A DNA stretch of 64,000 nucleotides from Oxytricha trifallax (Eukaryota; Ciliophora; Spirotrichea; Sporadotrichida; Oxytrichidae). Where the stretch lies: contig ARYC01001526.1 of assembly GCA_000711775.1 (NCBI GenBank), positions 1-64,000 on the forward strand. Direction: 5' to 3'. Shown here in pieces: positions 23,395 to 33,692 of the stretch. The position numbers were made by a program, and so were the translations under genes. The notes below the pieces were generated by a model. The model searched no databases. It saw only the letters and a list, made by a program, of their open reading frames with translations, and was not told the DNA's origin. Positions within the stretch are counted from its first letter, which is position 1. Every line of letters begins with the position of its first letter.

Positions 23395-24207
23395 GATCTA
23401 AAAGATTATATTAAAATTTAAGTTAATTGATTTCAATTATACTGTAAGACTTACTAATAAATATGGGCATCCAATAGAAGGTCAACTTTTTTTTAAGAAG
23501 GATATGATTAAAGTTTAGAGAACTGGTTTCATGCTTAAGTGATTGATATCAACTTCTACTGTTATAGATCCATATTTTAAATTTAAATTGGTAAGTACTT
23601 AATTTGTAGCATCTCCTAAAATGCTAGTATTAATTTTGAGCTTTAATTAAAGCTAATACTTAATTAGAAGCACTCTATTTTTAATCATAAAATCACAAAA
23701 AACCTCCTAAAACAGTACGTACTAAATTAGGTGCATCTCCTAAATCAGTACTTGCTATAATCAATATATTAGTATTATTTCTGTAAAGCATCAAATAATA
23801 AGAATAATCAATATATTATTGAGAATAAAAATGGTTACATTCTCAACTATATTTCGAGTTCGATTGTCTAATTGGCACTCATTTTTCTTAGTTTATACTC
23901 AAAAATCTTTCCATGACACACTTAGGTCTTCCAAGCTATCTTAATAGCTATGAGTAATAGAGGAAGTTTAATAATTTTTCATTCAAATTTAAATATAAGC
24001 GCTAATATTATAAGCAAGACAACAGCACTCTCACAAAAATAAATGAAACTTACCTTTTTTAGTACAGAGAAGTATAATAACTGTGAGCTAAACCCTCATA
24101 AATTACTACAAGAGCTATCTCTTGAGGTCTCTATTATATATATATAGAAATTAAGAGCATAAATTAATGGCTAATAAGTGTGTGTGAGATAGAGAGGAGG
24201 AGAAAGG

Positions 24208-25460
24208 TATATAGGTATAAATGAAACTTGTTTATAAGCTTTAGAAGTAGAAGTATACTTCTGTGAGCAGTGTGAGAGAGATTTTGCTCATAAATCTAGT
24301 TGGTATAGACATATGAAAGATCATAGAGAAGCTAAGCCCACTTATACTTAAAACACGATAAAATCAATGGAAAGTATGAATGCTTTGAGTGCCATAAGTA
24401 GTATTCTCTCATACAAGAGATTTAAGGAAACATCTTTTAAAAGCTCACAAGAAAGAAATAGATATTGAAAAGCATGAAATAGAATTGAAGAATCAACGAA
24501 AGAGAAAAACTAGAGAATCAACTAAAGTGGTAGAGATAGAATAAGCTTGTGAATCAGAATCTGAGAAAATTACGCAACCTGCTAACATCTATAATCACAA
24601 AAATTAGAATTAAAATACAGTAAAAAAAGATTCATGCCCTTGCTTAAAATGGCCTTGATACTTCACTTTAAAGCTACCTTATTTTCGAAGACTCCTTTGA
24701 TAAAAAGTTGTCAATAATTATCAATATGCATACAAGGTCTACCTCTTCAACTATCTCCTAAAGTGATGATAAATATTAGATGGAGTTTACAAATGAGTAT
24801 CAAGTACTTACCAAAGCAAAGTTTAAAGAGTGCAGTTACTTAATAAAGCTAGATGCTGATCTTCTTGCCAAAAATTATGTTGCTTTCAGACTCCCACTTT
24901 TTGAAATGACCCTCAGAGATTTCATAGCAGATCAAAGAAACCTAAGCAGCTTGGATAAATAGCAACTAAGGCCATTCAAGGTATTAAGGAACTTCATAAG
25001 TTAGGCTTTGTTCACAGAGATTTGAAGCCATAAATATTATGATAAACTTCTCACCAGTAAGAGTAGCAATATTCGATTTCAACAGAGCATTAATACAGGA
25101 AGAATCAAGGCTTGGAACTGAGAATGCAACTCCAGGATATTATACAAAAAGAAAAGATTAGAGATGGAGACTTTAGTGGGATGTATGGGCTTTAGCATCT
25201 ATAATAATAGAGTACGATGCCTCGCCACTATTAATTTTCCACAAGATGCGAGAAAGATGCAATGTAAGGAATAAAGTAGTTTATAGAGAAAACTAGAGTC
25301 TCTCGATCAATGAAATAAATGGCAAAGTCAATTATAATAAAACCTAAATTAAGATCAGACATATAAATTGAGTAAATTGAGTAGTGGCTAAATAAACTAA
25401 ACTTCAAGCCACTTTCACATAATCTAAAAGTGGATTTTGAGTGATTAAACTACATAAATT
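24208..25460 (+). pseudogene. TBE zinc-finger/protein kinase ORF, decayed copy 3
   Basis: Retains a good first C2H2 finger in a shifted frame (FCEQCERDFAHKSSWYRHMK followed by DH). Kinase blocks also persist: FTNEYQVLTKAKF, LDADLLAKNYVAFRLPLFEM, LHKLGFVHRDLKP (about 24995-25030), VAIFDFNRAL, GTENATPGYYTK and WWDVWALASIII. The catalytic HRDLKP and the DFN version of the DFG motif are therefore preserved, but frameshifts at several points break the frame. It appears more recently inactivated than copy 2. Confidence 0.75.
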
Positions 25461-25566
25461 TACTTTAATTTTCACAATAAAACTTATTAATAGCCCCAAC
25501 CCCTCACAAATTCCTTAAAAATTAAGGCAATTATAAACTTCATTAAGGGGTTATGGGGTTTTTATT

Positions 25567-26157
25567 GCATATGCTGCTTTAACTACACTACTCTAATTAC
25601 TGTAATTCACATTAATACTCTAATCATTATACTTATCTATTTAAATATTATTGTATATTACTTATTTATGATTACTCTATTAATAATTCACTCATTATTC
25701 AATTTTAGTTACTAATTAAAAAATTGAGAAAATATGGTAATCAACTGCAACTTCACTGCTGAGTTCAAATGAATTACTGATTTAACTAAAAGTCGATACT
25801 ACGCTGAGAGATCGCTGATAATTACTTCAAGTGAATGTTTCTGTTGGTTTGTGAAAAAAATTCAACAATATTATTAACCTCTCTTAAATATTTCAAATAA
25901 TGGAGATGACTTCTGCTTGATTAGTATTGAATAAAAAATAAGATCCCAATTCTGCTTTGCTTGACTGTGATAGCAGTTCAGTGAAATTTCCACAAAATCA
26001 ATCGACAATGATTAACGAGTATTCAATAGGCTAGATTAAGCGCTAAGCAATACAAATCAGGATGAAAGCATTATCTCTCTACTGCCTGAATACTATGACC
26101 AATTACTTTGTATTCGAGCTTAATATCACAAGATAAATGTTTAAATTTTTTGATTGA
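25567..26157 (+). CDS. Unknown gene split by TBE copy 3, downstream part
   Basis: Continues in frame from 22640 after TBE removal (YLY|CICCFNYTTLITV), hydrophobic at first. After a TGA and shift near 25730 it resumes as NCNFTAEFK, an in-frame TGA, then ITDLTKSRYYAERSLIITSS, NNGDDFCLISIEQKI, a shift near 25960, and SVKFPQNQSTMINEYSIG, ending at TGA 26155-26157. Amino-acid texture is strongly protein-like. The breaks mean either IESs, sequence errors or decay. No family recognised. Confidence 0.55.
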
Positions 26158-26194
26158 TCTATCAGTTGATCTTTTAAAAAGCTGGCCTCTATAA

Positions 26195-26609
26195 TATTGC
26201 TAAAATACAAATGATTTGGGAAAATTAAATAAAAATAAATAATAAATTAAATTAGTTGCAGTTAACTTATACAAGCCTAGTCAATATGGTACTCTTTCGA
26301 TAGAGAATTTATAAAAAGCTGAACTTTACTTTTGGCGGTACTGCCTTATCGCATCCCTTGAGCGAGATAAATCGACTTTAATTTTGAGTGATTTGTTGAG
26401 CCGATTTTGATGCCAAAATTAAAGTCGATATATCTCGCTCAAGTGATGCGATAAGGCTGTACAGCCAATAGAAAGGTCCAGCTGATTTTTAATTCTCTAT
26501 CGAAAGAGTACCATATTGCCTAGGCTTGGACAAAGTTAACTGCCACTAATTTAATATATTGTCATTTATTTTAATTTAATTTTCCCAAATTAATTGTATT
26601 TTAGCAATA
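26195..26609. mobile_element. MITE, family TA-1 (copy b)
   Basis: A 415 bp element with ends TATTGCTAAAATACAAATGA / TTGTATTTTAGCAATA. The inner palindrome is strong: GCATCCCTTGAGCGAGATAA near 26351 pairs with TATCTCGCTCAAGTGATGCG near 26430. A second inner inverted repeat (GGTACTCTTTCGATAGAG / CTCTATCGAAAGAGTACC, about 26288 and 26495) lies outside it. No coding capacity. Confidence 0.8.
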
Positions 26610-26689
26610 TTATTTAAAAGTGTTGAATTGAAGTCGATCTCACTAAAAGCAATCTTTGTCATATAGTAGGACTGCAAAGTCAAAGTTGA

Positions 26690-27290
26690 AGGCTCTGCTA
26701 ATATTGTTTGGGTTTTACAGAAAATTTGATGATCGCACAGTGAGCAGACTTTAAGAGGACTTTCATAGTTAATATCGACATTTCTAAAATGCAACCGCTA
26801 AAATTTCAATATCTGCGAGAACACATTCATCTTACACCAAATTAGCACAATAAGATAGACCTCGAGCAAATTTGACCTCCGTATTTTCAACGAAATTAGT
26901 CCAGTCAGTTAATAATCAGAAGTGACAAGGACATAATTTTTCGAATTTGGCCAATAATCGCAGTGTCAAGCTTACATAGAGCAAAATTACACAATATCGA
27001 TGCCAAAATCTACAAAGTGGACACTTACAAACCAAATCCGAAATTTGACAACTAGATTTCCAATTTAAAGTGACATAAAATTTTCTAATTTGATCAGCTC
27101 TCGCAGAATATAGCTGATACATGGAAAGAATTCAGAATTTTGACACCAAAAACAACGAAGTGGACACATACTAACCATCTCAAATTTGACCATGAAAGTG
27201 GAGTGACTTTTGCATATCATTATTTTGACACCAAATCGTAAAATATGGTCATATTAATAGCAAATTGTCAAATTTTTATGCTAATATACT
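26690..27290. repeat. Diverged tandem repeat
   Basis: The word AAATTTGAC or close variants recurs about every 50-100 bp (near 26868, 26940, 27036, 27085, 27180). The phrase AAGTGGACACwTACwAACCA occurs twice (about 27016-27035 and 27160-27179). The pattern looks like an old tandem array with a unit of roughly 140-145 bp carrying sub-repeats. No function visible. Confidence 0.45.
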
Positions 27291-28379
27291 TAATTTTGCA
27301 CAGTATTTTTTAATTTTACTAAAGTTATTATAATTGATGAATAAATATAATAAATTTGATTTTTATTTTAATTTTGCATATTCCCCCATTCAAATGTATT
27401 TTATCAATATTATAAAAAGTATACTAAATAATCCTGCTCAATGAATTATATCATTTAGTGATTTATTAACAAAGCTCAAATTGAAAATAAATGCACAAAT
27501 ATAAATAAAACTATTTATTACGAGGTATCACATCTAAATTATCGTCTTTTGCTATCACATTAGAATAATTTAGATTAATTAATAAATATTTTATCAATAG
27601 TTCTTTGAATCTACTACTTTAGTCAGCATTTTTGATAAATTTCTCATTTTTAGATAATTGGCTAAATCATCTCAAAGCATTGTAACTCAATTTCTTAGGA
27701 GTGTATTCTAACTCTAATCTTTTTAAATTTATTTAATAATATAAATTATTTTTAATTATTTATGCATTAAGAAGTATGAGAAAATAATAAGAATAGTTCT
27801 GCAAATAATATTGCTTATAAAAATGAGGAAAAAATCTTCAAAGTTATATATTTTAGAAATATATCTTTGAATTGTAATTTACAGATAAAATTATTGATAT
27901 ACCTCTAATGAATCTATAAGTAGTTTTCTTTTAATTAGGTTTCTTTGAGATTTCTGGGTTACTTATATATTAAGAGAGCTTCAGACTTTATATCAAGTTT
28001 TTTCTTGAAATTTTCTCATAAGTTCATATAAATTTCATTAAATGTCCCTTATATTCAAAACATATCCAATATTCGATTTTTTATATTTGAGCAACAACTT
28101 TATAATCATCATAGATATTTTCTTATTTTTATACACTCTTATAGTTATCTTAGAATATTTCTTTAATTCTAAGAAATGAATGTTAAGGGAATTTCCCAAA
28201 AAATATACTTTACTCACTAATGATGCCAAAGATGGTGAATAAGGAGTGAAAATAATGGGGATGATAAATTTGATGGGTGTGACCATAAGCCTATGAATTC
28301 TTTAAATACCTTATAATTTGGAATTAGAAAGAAGTCATTAACTCTTCCTCAGCCTTTCAGCAAAAATTTCTAATGACGT
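27291..28379. other. AT-rich spacer
   Basis: No gene or repeat boundary recognised. Confidence 0.35.
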
Positions 28380-29275
28380 TAAATACGTCATAGAATAATA
28401 TTAGTACTAAATAGGAGATTAATAAGAAATCGAAAATTAAAATTTAGTACTAAATATGGATCTTAATTAAAGTGAAAATAATTAATAAATTAATTATTAT
28501 TAAACTGGATCCTAAGAAGTAATGTATATCATTTCCAAAGCGTAACTATAAGATAGATTCGACACAAGAGAATCATGCATCTCAATTTGGATGGATACAA
28601 TCAACTCGAGAATGTACGAGGTTATCAAGAGATTCTCAAAAGCCCCAACAGGAATATATATAAACCTAGAACACAAAATGCTCATAGAACTACTTAACAT
28701 GAACTATATTTAACTCGGAGACCTCATCAAAAACACCACAATCTCAGAAGTCGAAACACCAAAGCAACTAGTGGACTTTATAAAACTTTTCAATCTAGAC
28801 ATTCTGAAGAATGTTACAGCCAACGAAGCAAGCTGCATCTCGGTTAGTTCTGACTATTATGATCACCAAAATAAAGTAGAAATATACGTCAAATGCCTAA
28901 AAAAGCATGCTTACTTTTTGAAAAGTGATATAATACAACTAGTCACAACCAGATGTAAGGAAAACATCTCCTCAAAGAACCTAAAATTCTAATAGCGGTC
29001 AAGAATTTTGACACACAATTTAAATTCAGAAAAATGGGGGATTAAATACAAATTCTAAAGAGCAGCAAAAAAAGAGGAAGAAAAGGAAAATCACAAAGAA
29101 AAAGAAGAAATCAGAAAGGAAAAGGAATAAAAAGAAGAAGATGAAGACTTAGTATAATCGGAGAGAATCTCCAAATTAATTTAAAAGGGCTAGTCCCTTA
29201 TAAGCTAACAAGCTTATTCGATCGGGGGTCCCCAGAGACCTCAATGTGATCTGATTATTATTATTATTATAATTT
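28380..29275 (+). mobile_element. LINE-type retrotransposon, 3' part (copy 3)
   Basis: Homologous along its length to 43050-43968. It includes a coding piece (ILKNVTANEASCISVSSD at about 28801-28854), a lysine/glutamate-rich stretch (EEEKENHKEKEEIRKEKE, about 29065-29130) and the conserved C-terminal block GLVPYKL..DRGSPETSM followed by TGA (about 29250). The element ends in (ATT)n (29255-29272). The ORF is broken by shifts. The start of homology near 28380 may be a 5' truncation. Confidence 0.7.
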
Positions 29276-30233
29276 GGAATTTTAAAGAATATATTTAGCA
29301 AAATAAAAGCAGGCTAAATAAAGTGTTTTATTTTTATACTAAAAATAAAAAATTAATTACGCTAACAGAGTGATAAAGAATAATTGCTAATTGTAAAATC
29401 TGTGTTTAAACAGGAATATTGTCCCATTAAGCTAATAAACTTTATTAATTGAATACTTAACTAATAAATAAAATTTAACATCATTAGTACATTTAAATTA
29501 TTTTATTTTAAGAGAATTTACTAGACTCGGTTTCATTATATTTATGATATTTTCATAGAGTCTTGCATTTTATAGAATTATCCAAGCCAAATTTTAGCAT
29601 TAATATGAGCATTATTGCTTTTAGCAGTAATATACTTATATATTACAATTCCTCTTTTTCTTCAATAAAATTGAGAAAGCTTTGAAGAATTTAATAATAT
29701 TATGCGATAAAATTTTGATTTTTACTGAATTTAATGATAAGAAATGATAATATTAATCATGTTTTTTGAAACTGTGATATAATTCATTAGCCTATCTGTT
29801 TTTACAATCGAAATTTATTGTTTAGCTTTCTATAAATTTAATATATAAATTCTGGATTGTGGAGCTGGGAGCAATAATAAAATGTAGGGAAATATATCTG
29901 AGTTTTGGCAGAGTTTAAGCCTTTAATATTTATAAATCCTATTTGCATTCTTCTGCGTTAATGTTACATATGCATGAAGTACCTTTTTTAAAAATAAATT
30001 ATCTGAGTGGAGACGAATTGCTGTATTACTAAGAAAGATTTATTTCGCATATTTAAAATTAATCATATGTAGAAAAATATTAAAGTACTTTGAAAAGCAA
30101 AAATACTATTAGAAATATAGAAAATGAAAAAATAATAATAATTATTGGAAATAATATTTATATATTATTCGTAGTTACTTAAATTTCATTAATTTTAAAA
30201 TTATATCCCTGTCCATCTTTAAATAATTAAAAA
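29276..30233. other. AT-rich spacer
   Basis: No gene or repeat recognised. Confidence 0.35.
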
Positions 30234-30800
30234 TTCCGTACCCCGAAGTTCAAAACCGTGATGGCACTAGGCTTTTACGAAATAAAATCAGGATCTGAAA
30301 ACTTCCTCTGAATACTTCAGGCAAGGTATAGGGGGACCACGCCAACAAAAAAGTCGACCGTTGATCATACAAGTCGTGTTAAAACTGAATGATACACTTA
30401 TCCTTGCAACCTTGGGTTGAGTGCAACAAGGGTAGGATAGGAGTTAAGAGACAGACCGCTCGGATCTCAGATTGAACTCTATTTACTTGAGAAAAGCGAG
30501 ACAAGAACTTGCTAAAGAAAACTCCAGTAGAGTATCATTAGGGGTTTTCCCCCCTTAGCAAGCCATACAATAAGTCTTTGCTAAGAAGGGGTTTTACCTG
30601 AACTTCAAGCAAGCACTCATCAAGGAAAGTGAGTCATGGCAGTGAAACAGGGAAGACATGCGAAGTAGCGAAAGACAGCATGAGACTTCCCAATGGCAAT
30701 CGAAGAACAAGCACGGTGCTGCAGCTATTCTGTCCAGTATATGGGTCTCACTATTCCCGGCCCTTGGATTAAGATTGAGTTGGATTTCCAAAAATTAAAG
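30234..30800. repeat. GC-rich island, unclassified interspersed element
   Basis: About 560 bp with much higher GC than its flanks. It has a B-box-like AAGTTCAAAACC (30247-30258) near one end and a hairpin CCCCTTAGCAA / TTGCTAAGAAGGGG (about 30552-30592). No long frame fits ciliate coding style. It could be a SINE, a structured RNA gene, or foreign sequence; I cannot decide. Confidence 0.35.
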
Positions 30801-31262
30801 CATGAAACTATCTGATTTATATATATGTTTGGCTTAAGCCCCAGTATTAATTTCCGTAAAGCATTAAATAATAATTATAATAAATATAATAATTATTCTT
30901 AAAAATTAAATCGATGTATAAAAATGCAAATAAAATATAGTTAGCATCTTTAATTAGTAAATAAAATTATATTACATTACTGTCGCATCAATGCTTTAAT
31001 AATGAGATTATTAAAACATCTTCGATAAGATAATATAGAATAGTAAAAATAATTTGATTGAATTAAACCAGGTTTAGTTCAAAGTTCAAAATATAATTAA
31101 TTGACTATGAAAAATGAGGGAATTCTCAAAATTATTTGAACTTGGATTCCCGATTAATTTTCTGATTCTTATCATGTCGACTTTCTTTTTCTCATTTTTA
31201 GCTTTAAAGAGCACTGTATTTTTAGTGTTGTATACTCGAAATCAAATTTATTGTATTAATAT

Positions 31263-31670
31263 TATTGCAAAAATGTAGTTAGTTTGGGGAAATTAAATTA
31301 AAATAAAAAATTATATAACTATAATTACAGGCAGTTTAGTCCAAACCAAGACAATACGGTACTCGTTTGAAAAAAAATTAAAATTAGCTGAACTTTACTA
31401 AAGGCGGTACTTTATTATCTCATTCCTGGAACTAGATAACTCGACTTTAATTTTACCATTAAAATCAGCTAAACAAATCACCCAGAATTAAAGTCACGTT
31501 ATCTCGCTGCTACGATGTTATAGGCAGTACCGCCATTAGTAAAGTTTAGCTAATTTTTAATTTTTAATCTAAAAATTACCATATTGTCTAGATTTGGACA
31601 AAGTTACTTACCACTAATTATATTAAATTAATTAAATTATAATTTAATTTCCCAAATCATTTTAGCAATA
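31263..31670. mobile_element. MITE, family TA-1 (copy c)
   Basis: A 408 bp element with ends TATTGCAAAAATGTAGTTAG / TCATTTTAGCAATA. It shares with copy b the inner blocks AGCTGAACTTTACTAAAGGC and GTACCGCCATTAGTAAAG and the CGAGATAAC-type palindrome. Slightly diverged; no coding capacity. Confidence 0.78.
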
Positions 31671-31773
31671 ATATTTTTTTATAAAAACTGAAAGCTGTTG
31701 AGATGTCGTAAAATAAAATGATGGGTTATCAGGCTATTGGACTAAAAATTGGATGAAAAATGTTTACTATTAA

Positions 31774-33281
31774 TAAAATATAAAATAAATAGGTAAAATA
31801 AAGTAATTCAATGTAAGGATTAGTAGATTAAATACTAACTGTCATGTATCTTTAGTTATTGTAATTTAAATTTAAAGCAAAATAATTTTATTTTTATATA
31901 TATTAGAAAATGCTTTTCTATAAATTTAAATGGTTTTTTGTTCAAGTTTTGAGATCGTAATCGTCTTTTATAGAACCATTTTTAATATGCTTTTCTTGTG
32001 TATCCTTATTATTATGTTTTTTTTTACTTGAGTTTTAATAACACGAGAGTCTTTAGTCATCATCTATTCTTACATTCAAGGAATCATTTGGATTTTACAC
32101 AGGCGAAAGTCTTCTTTATCTTATTAAAAGGAGCATTTTCACTTAATGATTTCCTGGTTCATTAATCTTTCTTTCAACATTAGATAGTCTTTCGTAAATT
32201 TCACTGAGTTCTTTCTCAATTATTCAAACATTCTTACTGACAGTAGTGGCGAAGCCAGTTTGTATGTCATTTAGGTTTTTAGAGAGCTCTATTTTTTCCT
32301 GTCATTTCTTAAAAGCACTTTTAAAAACTTCCCTATTTTTCCAATTCTCTTATATGACCTGCTTACTCAATAAGAAACTTTAACAAGCTTCTTTCTTACA
32401 TCTTATGTTGTTACTTGGCTGAGTTTGAGTATTCTTGGCTTTAACCAAGACTTCTTCATTCCTTGCTGTAGTTAGGAGAATACTGGTTTAAAGCTTGTGA
32501 GCTGCCCTTTCCACACCATTCCACTCCTAACATTCTCCAAACCATCTGCTTCTTCTTTAATTGTTGACCAACTTCTTGAATTGAACTTGAATAGCGAAAC
32601 ACCGTATTATTTCAGCAAATCTACAAAGCTTCATCACTAAAGCCAATCTTTCGTTTATTAGGAAAAGTTCACCTCAATAACAAATGTTTTCAATTCAAGA
32701 AATAAAAGAAGTAATTTAATTTAAATATTATTGGAAAAAAATATGAATGATAATAATGCCATTAAAACTCTACAATTCCTCATATGTACTTACATTTTAT
32801 AGTCTTGTCATTGAATCATCATATTTATTCCAGCTTAAACTTTATGACTATTGGTGGAGAGTAAATACGAAGCCATTGACTAAAATACTTGAACTATTAT
32901 CTTGGATTGCTGTTTGCTAATGCAAAGAAAGCTCTTGATTGTAGTTTTAAACCCCTATATATTTCCATAAATTTCAATAAACATAAAAAAAATTAATTGT
33001 AATATTACTTTTATGAACAGAACTTGGTCTGTGATCTAAAATTTTGAGTATCACAAAGTAATCGTTATTTATGATGAACGGCTGATCTTACTAGAGTTTT
33101 TAAAAAAGCTCCACCTTTTCCATTCTTTTTAATAATTTTACTATTAAATATTTTTAATTAACTAAAACAACAACTATAATTTAAATTAAAATAACTTAAA
33201 ATACATGACAGTTAGTATTTAATCTACTAATCCTTACATTTGAATTACTTTATTTTACCTATTTGTTTTATATTTTATAAA
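31774..33281. mobile_element. 1.5 kb element with ~110 bp inverted repeats and one gene
   Basis: 31774-31881 and 33171-33281 are inverted repeats, about 90% alike, sharing TAGGTAAAATAAAGTAATTC and AGTATTTAATCTACTAATCC (right arm orientation). Between them lies one minus-strand gene (31942-32634). The layout is that of a small DNA transposon, but the encoded protein shows no transposase motif I recognise. Exact ends and target duplication are not clear in the AT-rich flanks. Confidence 0.6.
31942..32634 (-). CDS. Coiled-coil protein inside a TIR element, two in-frame TGAs
   Basis: ATG (rc of 32632-32634) to TGA (rc of 31942-31944) is exactly 231 codons with no frameshift, interrupted only by two in-frame TGA codons. 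Text: MKLCRFAEIIRCFAIQVQFK at the start; NEEVLVKAKNTQTQ, then ENWKNREVFKSAFKK before the first TGA; QEKIELSKNLNDIQTGFATT; the second TGA before IIEKELSEIYERLSNVERKI, a good coiled coil; end SIKDDYDLKT. TAA and TAG are Gln. The TGAs may be mutated Gln codons or read through. It fills the TIR element and is presumably its own gene. No family recognised. Confidence 0.6.
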
Positions 33282-33692
33282 TATTATCTCCTTTTTGCGA
33301 TTAATCAGATGTTTAAAAACAGATTTTACTTTTTCACAAATAATTAATCGAATTGAAAAGAAATTTTTAATAAGACTTACTGCTTCCAGATGTAATGATA
33401 GCTTGTTTCTTTCTATCTTTTTAAAAGGCTAAATAATTGTTCTTCTTTGAAGATATATTAACCAAACTTCTTTCTTCTGTTCTTCCTTCGTATCACACCT
33501 TGTATCACATACTATTTAGGGCTTTCAATCACAATTATAGTCAATAGTAGAGGAAAATTCCCATATCTATTTCTAATAGGAATAAGGCATACAAAATATC
33601 GTCTAAATTAATACTGATCAAGCCCTTGGTTAAATTATGGAAAAAAACTAAATATTTGGAATAGTAAAGAATACATTCGAATTTGAAAATTT

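Larger units (their letters stand above)
22641..25563 (+). mobile_element. TBE transposon, internally deleted copy 3 (2923 bp)
   Basis: Left end CAAAAGCCCAAAATTCC (22641-22657), right end GGGGTTATGGGGTTTTT (to 25563). It is flanked by identical ATT trinucleotides (22638-22640, 25564-25566), a clean ANT target duplication. Compared with copy 1 it lacks about 1.2 kb. The deletion removes the transposase catalytic domain and the end of the 22 kDa ORF, fusing the remainders near 22975. The kinase side is kept in decayed form. Confidence 0.92.
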
